Source: Diphasiastrum complanatum
Lineage: Eukaryota; Streptophyta; Lycopodiopsida; Lycopodiales; Lycopodiaceae
DNA length: 64,000 nt
Reading direction: 5' to 3'
NCBI GenBank assembly: GCA_029204225.1
Contig: CM055113.1
Location: 32,202,299 to 32,266,298, forward strand
The translations under genes were made by a program, and so were the position numbers. Below are positions 1-10,953 of the stretch, in pieces. Position 1 is the first letter of the stretch; each line of letters opens with the position of its first letter. The notes below the pieces were generated by a model, which was given only the letters and a program-made list of their open reading frames with translations, was not told the origin of the DNA and did no database searches.

Positions 1-397
1 GTGGCAAAAAAAAACGAAAAAAAAATTCTTAGGTGGGCACGTGTCGCCGGCAGGATCGTGCATGATGGGACCCACTGTGCTATGCCTATATAGTGGTGGG
101 GTTTCCCTCTTTCCATTCACTAAGTCTACCCGGGAGTTGATGGATGGAGAGCACGTGCATTAGCCAAGATGTATCTCCAGGCCAGGAGATGTGTGGTAGG
201 GAGAGCCGAGTGCGATGGCTGGTGGTATGGGACGCCAGTTATCGTAGGAGGCTTGACCGGGCATGACTATGTCGATTGCTCCGGGGCATGGGGGTGGGTC
301 GTTTGTGACCCTATGGTTGGGCAGTTACGGTGCGTCGTCACTGGTATGGGGTGTGCGGAACCTTCAAGGCAGTCGATGATCCTAGGGAGTTGTAACA
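1..397 (+). mobile_element. LTR 3' part of a Ty3/gypsy-type element
   Basis: The stretch ends in TGTAACA directly before a tRNA-iMet-type primer binding site, which is the normal layout of a 5' LTR end. A TATA-like box (87-93) lies about 300 bases upstream of the end. The left LTR boundary is not defined; sequence to the left in copy C merges into CACTA subterminal repeats. The ORF at 169-555 crosses the LTR end and primer site and is not regarded as a gene. Confidence 0.55.
87..93 (+). promoter_or_regulatory. TATA-like box in LTR
   Basis: TATATAG inside the LTR, in a GC-richer context (CCTATATAGTGGTGGGG). It is repeated unchanged at 43514-43520 in copy C. Plausible LTR core promoter, by position only. 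Confidence 0.35.
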
Positions 398-399
398 GT

Positions 400-410
400 T
401 GGTATCAGAG
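400..410 (+). other. Primer binding site, tRNA-iMet type
   Basis: TGGTATCAGAG, two bases after the LTR end. It is complementary to the 3' end of plant initiator methionine tRNA, the usual primer of copia and chromovirus elements. The same site is at 43827-43837. The next gag begins only at about 9274, so the leader has been interrupted by roughly 8.8 kb of other sequence. Confidence 0.75.
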
Positions 411-412
411 TC

Positions 413-1500
413 GTCGATTCTCTCAAAGGTGCACACGTTCCCCTTTATGCCTTTGTGTTGGGTATTTCTTTACTTGGGAAGGTGGCTGTATTTGCGTAAG
501 TTATCACAACCTTAGAATCAAGGTAAATCTTGTTTGGTTGTGTGTATTTGTTTAATAGTATAGTTGGATTAGTTTTATTCTCCTTGTTTCTCAGTGAAAA
601 AAAAATTTTAATTTCCTATATTGACCTTGTGAATTTAGAGTTCATGGTTTTATTCTTACCTTTGTAAGAATGTACCTTTTAATTTTTTTTGGTTATGATC
701 TTGAGGATGAAGTTAAACAAACCTCCCCCTTCTAAAAAAAAAAAAAAAATTAGATAAAATAAGTTTAAGCTTGGATTGGGCTCTTAGGCATTTTTTGCCT
801 TTTGGTGATGCTGCTGTACATATCTGACAGCCCTTGGTTTTGATGAGGGACAACAAAGGCACATCTGCCTTCTGGTCAGACTGTGGGGTTTTTATTCGGT
901 CAGCTCTTCACGAGGAACTGACTGGTGGTTTGTGGAAGGGTGGGGAGTCCTTTTTTCATAACCTTCAGACCTGCATGGTGCCTACAGTCATTCGGAGGCT
1001 GTTTACTAGTACATGTCAAAAAATTCTGAAAAAAAAAAAATAGAAGAATAAATAATTGAGCCGGGAATCCGTCTGCCTAGTGCCCGCGAACTCTGACCCT
1101 ACAGCTCAGGAGTCTTCATTAACTTTTCAATTTGCGGGTACAGTACAGTACCTAGACTAAGTTATTTTGCAAGAGGATGAGGGAGCAGAGAGTAATACCT
1201 CCCTCGCAAACTATAGCAGGGCCCTGTAGCACCTGGCTACGTATTTTTCTGGTTCGAGAGAGGGTGTGGCAGCGATCGGAAAAGCCGACATCTCTCAAGA
1301 ATGGAACCGACAACTTTGATGAAAAATCGGTATAAGAAAAATATTACAGAATCAAAAAGTTCTCAAAATCGAGTGCTTAAGAAATATGCAAGATTTTAGA
1401 CGGTTAGTTTTTTTTTACAAGAAAATGTGCCTCTCACATGTATACATGGAAAGATAAAATACTGCACTCTTTGAAAAGTACAGGAAATTTTAGGATTCAA
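413..1500. other. Leader-like region, no gene
   Basis: No convincing coding sequence. It contains A-runs at 734-750 and 1029-1040. The ORF at 834-1043 shows no family motif and ends in the A-run. The stretch is conserved in copy C and absent from copy B. Confidence 0.5.
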
Positions 1501-1968
1501 TTATTAAAGTGCTTTCAATTCGGCGGCTTGCGACTCTCGAGTTGCCACTCCCAGTCTCCCAGACTCCAGAGGGCCAAACTTCGAAGTTTGAAGTTCGATA
1601 AGCCGTAGACCTTCAATAAGCAAGACACACTAGTCTTCTAATGTAGCCATTCTGAACATGTAAATGTATCTACGAAAAGTACCAGAATAATAATTCTGAA
1701 AGCCTTTTAAACTCTCTGTTGTAGAGCGTAACCCTCCAGCTTAATGTCTCAAGCATCGAAACAACATTAAGTTACGACCACAAGCAGGGCTCGAAACTTT
1801 AAAAATACAACTCAGTAGACTGAGATATATGCTGGTTACATTGAAGATTGAGTCTGTGTTCGCTCTACTTTCCTGCACGCAAGCGGAGTATAGTAAATGA
1901 ATAAAAATTGCTTTTGCAAACGATGGAACCCCACATAACGTTCATAGAGCCAGCTCAGTGAGCTCAGC

Positions 1969-2169
1969 TCATATTGAACGAAATGTGTACACGATCGCAG
2001 ATCGTTTTATAAAAAGTGGGAATACCTGCAGAAACGCCAAGAGCAGCAACCCAAAAATCAAGGCAATCAGCATCGTCGACGGTGGATGATGAGCCATTTT
2101 GCAGGCAAGTATCACTGCCTTCCACCTACACAACAAATTCTTCACGCTCTTGAAATTCCCCACACTCAC
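1969..2169 (-). pseudogene. Unidentified ORF with signal-anchor-like start (copy A)
   Basis: On the minus strand an ATG at about 2098 opens MAHHPPSTMLIALIFGLLLL, a strongly hydrophobic N-terminus like a signal peptide or membrane anchor. It is followed by FLQ and a CAG/GTATTC junction that would suit an exon 1 donor. The ORF is unchanged in copy C (45396-45596) and recognisable around 23770-23950 in copy B with mutations. I recognise no family. It could be the first exon of a captured host gene or chance. Confidence 0.25.
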
Positions 2170-2559
2170 GGGCTCTCAACTACTCAGCTAAACGCCGCAG
2201 AATAGACTCTAGAGTGGAGCAGTTGACAAAGGTTCAAAGAGGCATCGTCCTCAGATAATAATATTTGCAACTTTTTGTGATTAGAGAGTCAGAGACTCTA
2301 ATGGCAGGTAAGTTGGTAACTATGAGTGCCTTTCGATTCAGAAGCAATGCTAATGATTATGACACAGAAATCAAATTTTGAATAGTTTTCAATAAACAAA
2401 TCATCTTCAGGAAAAACAGAGACTTCTAGGCTCCAGCCATCAACATGAGGTTCCTTAGTTTCATGTTTATTAGCTGGGAAATTGGTTTGAGTTGATAGAA
2501 ACCCAGTTTCCTAACAAAAGTGTGATGCTTACAAACATTAAAACAGTCCATACCAGACT

Positions 2560-3281
2560 AAGCTTGTGATTATATCATATATGTAATCAAGATATTCGAC
2601 ATCCAGCAATGATGTAGATTCAGGATTGTTGCTCACCAAATTAAGTAAGGCTTTCTCACCAAGGGTGGGTAAAACATCCTTTACACGATACTGGGAACCA
2701 ACTTCCAACCCTTAGCACTGCCCTTCCGACTTCCTCAATACTGTTTCCAACTTTCCACATGACGCAACTTTCTTAACTGCATCATCGCATATGGACTCCA
2801 AATACTTCATCGGAAGCTCCTCCAATTGTCTCTCAGTGTCACTATCCTAGTTCCCTAGATGATTACACAGTTTATCATGTGGTATGACTGTATGCAGATT
2901 CCAATTCTAATGTCCTCATCTGACGCAGAATGAGCATAATTGCAGAGTAGGTCTTCCGACCTCTGAACTTGGTTTTCATTTCTTAATATTGCAGTCTGAT
3001 CTTGGTGATGTGAGGCTTGTGCATTATAATTAGACTCAACACTAAGCAAAGTTGGAGGTGCAACGAGAATCCTGAACAGGATCGCTAATACACATTGGAA
3101 TTTTGCGTTGCTTTGAAGCTTTGTCTGCCTTATCAGAGCCACTGATGTTGCTAATCCGCAACAATGAAGCTGTACTCTCAGACAAAAATTTTAGCTTGTT
3201 TCGGCTGCTCTTCTCACTATCAGTGCCTGTGCCTTCACAGTTCCCCCCGCCTATAGGTGCAGAAGCTTGGTTGGATCTCAT
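2560..3281 (-). pseudogene. Unidentified host-gene-like fragment (copy A)
   Basis: Minus strand. An ATG at 3281 starts a Ser/Lys-rich reading frame (MRSNQASAPIGGG...), which then shifts frame near 3080 into a segment beginning LVAPPTLLSVESNY. Further on, about 2850-2560, lies a charged frame with DTERQLEELPMKYLESI and then DVEYLDYIYDIITS. Low-complexity is absent and the same frames persist in copies B and C, which suggests a once-coding exon series, now carrying stops. No family recognised. It is antisense to the flanking gypsy and hAT genes. Confidence 0.35.
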
Positions 3282-3920
3282 GGTAACTTACTATTCTAGC
3301 TCAAATTGCACCAGACACGAAACAAACTACTGATAAATCATAAAAGAGCACAAAACACTGATAAATTGATATAGGAACACAATCATTCATAGCAAATTAC
3401 TGATAAATCCTATGGGACACAAAACATTGTAGAGTACCAAGAGATGGATGGGATAGCTGATGCAAGAATAGAATAGATTGTACTTACTGATTGCAAAGGA
3501 ACTAGAGATTAAATTTAAAATATTTTAAAGAAAATATAGAAAGGTTAATCATTTCACAAACCGAGCAAGAAAATTCAATTCACACTAAGCCAAGCAGAAA
3601 TAGTAGCAAAAGTAACTACGACATTGTACTTTTTCTTGATAGACTTTGGAAAAAAGTGATTGAATTAAATTCCTCATTTCATGCCCCGCGTAACCGATTG
3701 AGGATTAGTACTGTATAGATGGCCCTAGAATACAAAGTATGTACTTTTACATGGAGCTTAACAATGCACATGTAGAAATGAAGACCAAAGTTTGGCGCAA
3801 CTTCGTAGAGAACCCTTCTAACTGCACAGAAGAGGTCACACCGTCACAAACTTCATATGTGGCATAGATTACAGTGTACACCATTCAAAACAGCCCTCCA
3901 AGAGAACATCGTTATCAAAG

Positions 3921-4130
3921 TCAAAGTTGTATCTGTAGAATAAAATCAGACCACATTCCTTCATAATCAGTAAGTAAATTGATCAACCTCAACAAATCAG
4001 TAATCACTCCAAAAGGCAGCTGAAGACCCTTCCACGTCGAGACACCTTCTCCAAGTTCACCTTCAGCACCAAAACTAGGGTGAAAGTAGCTCTCCCTTAT
4101 CAACAGATAATCCTTGATAGGAAGCAACAC
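3921..4130 (-). pseudogene. Argonaute-like fragment, linker/PAZ-proximal (copy A)
   Basis: Minus strand, 69 residues. The segment DYLLIRESYFHPSFGAEGEL followed by GEGVSTWKG resembles the Argonaute stretch after the L1 region (family pattern: CLLVRxSFF..., then GGGV..xxGF, then SFRxTQxGLSLNID). Downstream residues LQLPFGVITDLLRLIN look like a decayed version of that last motif. It lies 3' of the fragment at 4399-4728 in the order expected of one Argonaute gene. The source gene is not in the window. Assignment to the AGO4/6/9 clade is a guess from the RVLDIVLR-type context. Confidence 0.6.
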
Positions 4131-4398
4131 CTTGTTAGTGCAATACTACAATACCACTCGAAAGTCTAGAATACCGTGCACCTTGGAAATAGCATAGACA
4201 ATCACATGTACAACAACATACATAATCGTGAAAGCTTCACGCCAGCTCAGAGATAGGAAGGAACAAACTAGATAACCTTTGGGGCTAGGCTTATCTGTGA
4301 TTATGAAAAGTGAGATTTATTCACATATTTACACTAGTTTTGTCAATCTCATTCAGATGGGCTACTGTTAACTAGCATGAATTTGAACTTTTAGCTTA

Positions 4399-4728
4399 AA
4401 AGAGACTCTATGAGTTTTTTGAGATCTCCCCTATCTAGAAAGAGACCACTAGATGCTGCAAAGTTTGGGCCGCATATTCAGGTAGTACCATATCCAGCAC
4501 ACGCAGTGCATCCTAAGCAATAGGAGTAGGCTAAGGGTTTATTAGAGTATCTATAGCCTTCATATTGACTATGGTTGCAAATTCTATCTTCATTGTATAT
4601 TCTCTGTAGAAAGAAGTCTTCCTCTTTTTCTTTTTGTTGTCGTCTTCTGAAGTGGGAGGCTCCTCACTGCCAACTTCCTCAATAGCATGATCACATGTTT
4701 TACCCCCTCCGGATCTGCACTGAATCAT
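4399..4728 (-). pseudogene. Argonaute-like fragment, L1 region (copy A)
   Basis: Minus strand. KKKKRKTSFYREYTMKIEFA leads into NMKAIDTLINP, a stop, PTPIA, a stop, then DALRVLDMVLPEYAAQ. Plant Argonautes have the matching order: a basic segment, a beta strand of type xVxIxFAxxIxMxAI, then xxALRVLDIxLRxxAA. Both stops are TAG where copy B or the family has Gln (CAG), a C-to-T change. Copy C reads RVLDIVLREYAAQ, closer to the family. Clearly a dead gene fragment, not an expressed Argonaute. Confidence 0.65.
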
Positions 4729-4739
4729 TTAAATAAAAT

Positions 4740-5600
4740 TGACTGGTAACAATGTTACTAGTGCCTTCTTTGGAACCACTTCCTTTATGTGTGCAGCTAG
4801 CCTATGTAGAATGATTCCCAAGTCACCAAAATGAAAGATTTGCAAGGGACTAGATAGTAGAGCCTGGCCTTAAATACTTATCGATTCAGAACAAATAAAA
4901 CCCACTTACACCTGATGTCTGAAATCTTACTTCCACTCTTCAAGTCCTTTACTGTCTTTTTATGTCCATGCAATTAATCCATCTTTCATACTAAAGAAAT
5001 CATGTGATTCTTCTTCCATGAATTATGTTTGTTAAATTTTATTTTCACATTTTAATTTTGAAAGAGTTTTTTGCTTTTGCAATCTGAATGCTACAATCAT
5101 CAATAGTAAATCTCGAAGGATAGGAAAGCTCGTAGCAGGTATGACTGCTCTCTAGTACTATCTCGTATAGACATTACTTACTGATCTTATCCTCAATCGA
5201 GGCACATCATGAGTGATAATGAGTAATTCCTTGAGCTTAGGTGATAAATGCCTATCTTGAGTGCAAAAGTCACATGTACATTGTATTGTGAGCTTATAAA
5301 GCTGGTGTCAAATTACTTCAATTTCAATTTTTCAGCTTACTCCATTTTCAAAAAAAAAATTGGACTTTTAAATATTGGTCTTTTATTTAAACAGGTGACT
5401 TTCATTATTGTGATAGTTTGGATGTACTACTAGCATAGTTGTAGGAGTTGCAAGCAAATTTTGGCAGTATGCATTGATGAATCATAGTTTTTATATCAGC
5501 TAGCTTGTCACTGAAATATATGGGACTGCTGCGCTCTTACAAAAAATAGATTTTTTACTATTGCGGGCCTGAAGCTTCTTGTTGCTTCAATATTGTCTCT
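4740..5600. other. No gene seen; 5' flank of hAT gene
   Basis: AT-rich sequence between the antisense Argonaute fragments and the hAT coding region. The short ORF at 5248-5433 is repeated in all three copies but has no recognisable motif. The region may include the hAT element's own 5' end; no terminal inverted repeat was identified. Confidence 0.4.
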
Positions 5601-5673
5601 ATAGTCAGTTATTGTTGGAGGTGTGAATATTTCACAAATTAGAAAACTCATTGGATTGTACTCACAAGCTTCA

Positions 5674-6675
5674 ATGGAAACTTCCAAAGATGTCAGTGAA
5701 ACAAGTGAAAAATGTGTAATTAAATACACTAAGAAAAAACAATCTAGCATTCTTGTAATGTTTGGAGCTAACAAAAAAAAGCACACCGAGAAATATGCTT
5801 GTGATGGGTGCAACGAGGAGCAAAAAGTTGATGCAGAACAAGAAAAGATTCAATCATCCAACCTCCGAAAGAATCTAGAAGCTCTTAGAATTGCAGAAGC
5901 TTGTAGCAAGTGGCAAGATCGATGGATCATTGATTACCCGTGGCTAGAATTCAACAAAGAATTAGGAATGGTGTACTGTAAAGTATGCAAGCAACAACCA
6001 AACCATTTCAAAAATGTATTTGGAACTTTGGGGAGCACTAACACTCGTGCTAGTGCATGGTTGGATCATGGTAGGTCCAAAGTCCATAGACATATATATA
6101 GAGATCAGATTGAAGCAGAGAAAACAACAATACAAGAAGCGAATGCTACTATTCGCGGTAGAAAAGAAGAGGCGTTGTGGGCCTTGTTTAAGGTGGCATA
6201 TTTTATTGCAAAAGAGGATCTTCCCTACACCAAGTTCCAATCTGAACTATGTTTGTTACGATCCCTTGGATTGAAAACAATGACAAAAAGTCTCTATCAA
6301 CATGATAAGGCCTGTGCTGAATTTATAAAATACATTGCTGAATCATTACGAGAAAGTATTTTGGAAAAAGTAAAGCAAAGTCCTTTCTTTGGATTAATGG
6401 TGGATGAGTCCACGGACATATCCGTCAAGAAGTCCTTGATTATGTATTTGTCTTACATTGAAAACTTCAATCCTATAACTTCTTATTTTTGTCTTATTTC
6501 TTTAGAAAATGAGAATGCGGAATCAATTTACGATGCAATCATGGCTGTTTTTGGTGACTCAAACCTAAATAGCAATGACCTAGATTCATTGGACTTTTCA
6601 AATGCAATCAACTCTTGGACGAGATCGGCTGAGTATAGGCACATTTTTTTGAAGTCAAATGATAAGTTGATGTAA
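5674..6675 (+). pseudogene. hAT-type transposase, internally deleted (copy A)
   Basis: Start taken at the ATG of METSKD; the longer open frame begins at a GTG. About 333 residues. A zinc-finger-like N-terminal part (CKVCKQQPNHFKN and later WLDHGRSKVH, a TTF/BED-like pattern) is followed by the DUF4371-type segment SPFFGLMVDESTDIS and YLSYI. These are hallmarks of the ZNF862-like hAT superfamily branch. At about 6569 the frame jumps from DSNLN to SNDLDSLD, skipping the catalytic core and most of the C-terminal dimerisation domain that copy B still encodes. The product could at most bind DNA. Confidence 0.85.
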
Positions 6676-9273
6676 AGTTTGTTGTCTACATTTTTGTAAG
6701 TTATGAATTTATACACTATTTCAATCTTATCCTTTTTATTTCTGTTTTCATTGGTTAACATATGTATCATGATCTATTGTGCTAATTGATGATCTTATAT
6801 GCTTTCCTAAACGTTGTATCAAATTTTTCCTAATGAATTTAAAAAAGAATTTTAGATTTTTGAGTAGTATATTGCAATTGAGGTAGTGCGATGTGTTTCT
6901 ATAAGTATTTCAAATACTTATAGATCTTCAGATCTTCTCATAATAAACAAGCATAATCACCATGAAGAATGTGATATAGAAAGATATTGAATTGATTCCA
7001 TTGCATAGGTTTGGAACAAGAAGACAATCTCAGAAGATCAGAACAATCTCATTGCTTGTTACTTTAATTTGAAAAGGCTGTCTATTTTTATGTTTCGGCC
7101 TAAAACAAATTCTAGTTAGGTAGCTGAGTGTTTTATACAAGATCTAGAAAAGTTGTTTTTGGTCATGCTGCAAAAATGAGCTCTTTTTCTTTACAGTGAT
7201 TCTGTTTGCTGCATAATTTTGTATGTTTCCATGATGATTTCAAGCACTATCTCTTGCAGACGTTTGTTGACTCCCTCATATTGAGCAGATGTTTTAGAGT
7301 TGATTATACATTGTATGTTGATGTTTTAATGCTGAAATGTGGGTATAAGCTAATGTGCCTTTTATGTGACCAGAATGTATTAAGTCGATGTAGAGTTGAT
7401 GTGACAAAAATCTGTCTAATAAAGATAGAATTTTACATGTTCATACAATGATTCAAAGCACCATTTTAGCCAACAACGTACTTTTTTGGTAAGTTTTTAG
7501 GCTTTTGTGAGATTTTTCTGTAAGCTTTAGAAATTTAAATGCGGCAATCTTACAGAAAGTGTTATGTCTATTGGTGGCTTTTGTTTTTGTCCTTAAGCAT
7601 GTGTTCTCGTGTTGATGCACAACTGTTTTCCACATGTTGATGCATAATTGGTGTTCTCGTATGTATGTAGGGAGTAAGGTTCCGATATCCTTAACAAATT
7701 GCACATCTTTGGTTTTGGTAAGACCCAGTTTGTTGACTCTGCCTATCCTTCACATGAAAATATAGTTCATCAATAAATGAACGAAAATGAATCAAATTCA
7801 ATGCTTCCTGCATGAAATATTTTTTGAAATCACTTTGAATATTGAATACAATCAGCTTTTAATTGCACTTTTTTGTGTGCACATAAGTCTTTTGCAAAGC
7901 TTTGTTGATATTCTTAAAGAAATGTTTGCATGATTGTAGTGGTTGACGTTTCTAGCATGTGTTATGATAGCAAATATTTCCAAAGATAATTTTGGAGATG
8001 TTTTGGCCTATTGTCCATTCATAATTTTGATAGGTTTTTGAGGCATGTCACAAAATCAGCTATGCAGTTAAGATTGCAGTTGCACCATATAGTATGGGTA
8101 CATTTGTGAAGCATATCAATGACCTCATTTAGAAGGAAACAAGAGGCATGCTGAAGATCCTCTTCTAGAATGTTATCAATGATGCAATGTTGTGCACGGA
8201 GCATGCTGGCTGGAAGACTCTTACCTGCTATGGATGTTGTCTATGGCTTAAAGAGACAAGGAAAAATCCTTTCTGGTTTTGGAGTCTAGCTTATAAGTTA
8301 AAATGGTGTTTTTTAATACCAGCTTCAGTTGATTATACTATCTTCGAGAACTCCATTAAGTAGGGCTTTAGTTTATGATATACTTTTCTTATGAGCTATT
8401 GAAGGATTCTGGCATGACTGCAAGCCTCACCTTGTTATGAATTTACAAATGTCGGTTTCTTTGAATGTATTTCATCATTGGCATGGCACCATCTCTTGAG
8501 ATAATGAAAATGATGGACGATTAGAGTTTGGATGTCTTTGTTGGAGACTTCTAATGTACTTGCTATTGTGCAATTTGATGTTGTTATATCTCATTTTGAT
8601 CCTTTCAAGGCATTGTTTAACTTTTTTTTTTGCATCAAAATTCTGTTGCCATGGTTACAATAACATAATTGTAGTTGAATCGATCATGCTAGTGTAAGTT
8701 GTAAATTTAATGCTAAGGTTTTATTGTTTGTCTTATTTTTGGGTGGAGGACAACTACAAATTAGTGCAGGAAATTAGACGGCAAGCTAGAATTTTTCACA
8801 GTTTTAAACCTTAGACAGTTTGTTTTAATAGGATTTTTTAGACAGTTTTTTAATTATTGTAGGATTCACGAGGCTATGTTTCAAAAATTCTAGGATTCCA
8901 CAGATATTAATTTTAAAAAACCGATACGTGAACATGTGTATAGGAAAATTTAGTATAACTCCAAAGAGGTTTCCCGATCACTGGGGTGTGGGGGGAGGAG
9001 TGTAATAATACCTCCCCTCCTCTCAAAAGTACAATTTGTTGGAGAATTGACAGGGGAGGAAAGTGGCGCACCTCCCAACAAGCCTGTCACCTCTCTCCTT
9101 GCAAAGCCCGCTTAGTCTTAAAAAATAAATTAAAATTCAAGTTTCAAATCTTAATGTTTAGAAGTTAAAACTTTTAGCACTAAGATTGTTAATCTTAGAA
9201 AAATTTATTCTAAGATAAATCTTGAAGGCTTGTCCTTCTCAGGCCGTACTTTCTTCTTTCTTCCTCTCTGTAC
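6676..9273. other. Long AT-rich stretch without recognisable gene (copy A)
   Basis: Conserved in copies B and C but with no coding motif. The short ORFs at 7206-7451, 7453-7704 and 8019-8204 recur in the copies only because the DNA is repeated. CT/GGAG-rich patches occur near 8985-9110. The part 6615-7164 is absent from copy B. Confidence 0.5.
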
Positions 9274-9822
9274 TTGCATATCTCCAAAGGATTGGAGAGA
9301 ACTGTGGTACGTTGGAGTTGGAGAGGGGAGAAAGGGTCAGAATTGAATTTCATTAAGTCTTTGGGGTCCATGAGCCATGTGGACATCTACTTGCAAGACT
9401 TCCAAGAGGCTGCTTCGTGGTTTTTTAATTGCATAGACGGGGTACTCCTTAAGCTACATTTCATTCTGGGCTTGCCCAAGGATTATCAGTTGGAGGTACG
9501 TCGTAATCAGCCACAGTCCTTAGAGGATGCTGTGCGTTTTGCTCGGATTTTCGACGATACGCACATGATAACCCGCAAAGAGCAACCAAAGCCCAAAGCC
9601 AAAGACAAATGATCTGCCGATCCTTCTTTCAAAAAGGGCAAGGAGCGCATGGTCAGCGAAGCTTCTCCTTAGGGGAAGAAAAAGAAGCGCCCTCGGTTGG
9701 AGAGAGCGAGCTTCGACAAGGCCAAAAGCGACGGGCTATACTTCTCCTGCATGGAGAAGGGGCACCTTTTTAAGGACTGCCCAAAGAGATGGAAGAAGGG
9801 TGGCCACTCCTTTAAGGCAGCA
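9274..9822 (+). pseudogene. Ty3/gypsy gag fragment (copy A)
   Basis: Reads through LGLPKDYQLEVRRNQPQSLE and DAVRFARIFDD, the typical C-terminal half of a Retrotrans_gag domain. It then has stops at 9610 (TGA) and 9671 (TAG), then a zinc-knuckle remnant YFSCMEKGHLFKDC, in which the first Cys of CX2CX4HX4C is Tyr. The N-terminal half of gag is missing. The TAG at 9671 is TCG in copy C, so that stop is private to A. Confidence 0.75.
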
Positions 9823-10953
9823 GGTAATTCTTCTATTTCTTGCATTGATGTATCTTTTAAAGATGAAACAGTTTGTATGAATTGTTGTTTTCATACTGCG
9901 GTGTTTGGACCTCACGAACTCATTCGTATGAGCGGGTTCATAGGCAACCAACCTGTGAGTATTCTTTTTGACGACGGTTCTACGCACAATTTTATTAATG
10001 CTAAGTTGGTGCAGAAGCTGGAGCTGGAAACCGCACCAAGTGACCACAAGTATGTGGTTAGGATGGCAGTTGGTGGGGAGCAGCAGGTCAAGGACCACTT
10101 TGTCCCCCACGTGCCGTTGAAGATTCAAGACTATGTAGATAGTTTGATTTTTCATGTCATGAATCTAGATAAGGTGGATGTTATTCTAGGAAAAGAGTGG
10201 TTTTTTGCTAGAAATGAGTCCTTAAAGAAAGACTATGTATCTCATTGTATTCTTTCTTGCATAATGAGTCATGGGTTTGTCTTAAAGGCGATGAGCCAGA
10301 TCTACCTTTTGTAACTTTTCATGAAGCGAATCAATGTATTTTAAATTCTAAGTATTTTTCGTATTTATGTTATCTGAAAGATGAATCTTACATAGATGCT
10401 TTTAATACTCATAAAGTCAATGTTGATGTATCATCTTTCCCTAAAGCATTGTCTTTTATTGATGATAATTTAGAATCTTCGCCTGAGGGCAAAATCTTTA
10501 AGAGACTTAGGGAGGAATATAATGATATATATCCTGAGCAGTTGCCTGAGGGTCTTCCCCCCTCACGGGGTGTAGACCATCATATAGATCTCCTTCCCGA
10601 CAGCTCTCTTGTATCATTTTTTCCCTACAGAATGAGCCCAAAGGAAGAAGATGAAGTTGCTAGTCAACTTAAGGAGTTACTACGTAAAGGCCATATTTAG
10701 CCTAGTAAATCCCCTTGGGGAGCTCCTGTTTTGCTAACCGACAAGAAAGATGGTGGTATTCGTCTTTGTGTCGATTACAAAAAGCTTAATAAAATGACAA
10801 TTAAATGACCGCTATCCCTTGCCTTGGATGGACGACTTAATGGACCGATTGAATGGTGCTAAATATTTCACCAAATTGGACCTTAGGTCAGGGTACCATC
10901 AAATTAGAATACATGAAAGGGATGGTTCCAAAACTAGCTTTTGTACTTATGAT
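9823..10953 (+). pseudogene. Ty3/gypsy protease and 5' reverse transcriptase remnant
   Basis: Continues the gag above. The aspartic protease segment has SILFDDGSTHNFIN (family: DSGSTHNFI) and later VDVILGKEWF (family: DVILGMDWL). After a frameshift near 10250 comes the linker and the start of reverse transcriptase: FPYRMSPKEEDEVASQLKEL, a TAG stop at 10698, [24 protein letters not shown], a frameshift near 10805, then [13 protein letters not shown]. The frame ends at SFCTYD, before the YxDD catalytic box, where unrelated sequence begins. Chromovirus-like; inactive. Confidence 0.85.

Larger units (their letters stand above)
1..9822. repeat. Composite repeat unit, copy A
   Basis: This segment is repeated almost base for base at 43428-53265 (copy C) and, more diverged and from position 1503 on, at 22513-34220 (copy B). 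Copy A begins before the window: base 1 corresponds to base 43428. Homology to C stops at 9822, inside a gypsy gag just after a shared AAGGCAGCA, where A continues into protease and C into unrelated sequence. A and C differ by scattered substitutions and single-base indels. Contents in order: LTR end and primer site, leader, antisense gene fragments, hAT transposase remnant, gene-poor stretch, gypsy gag. Confidence 0.9.

Noticed and set aside
169-555. 128-residue ORF
   Set aside because: Spans the LTR end and primer site; interrupted in copy C by a single substitution.
7920-7950. TTGTAGTG resembling a CACTA right end
   Set aside because: Copy B has TTGTAATG, no subterminal repeats flank it, and the A/B/C homology continues through it.
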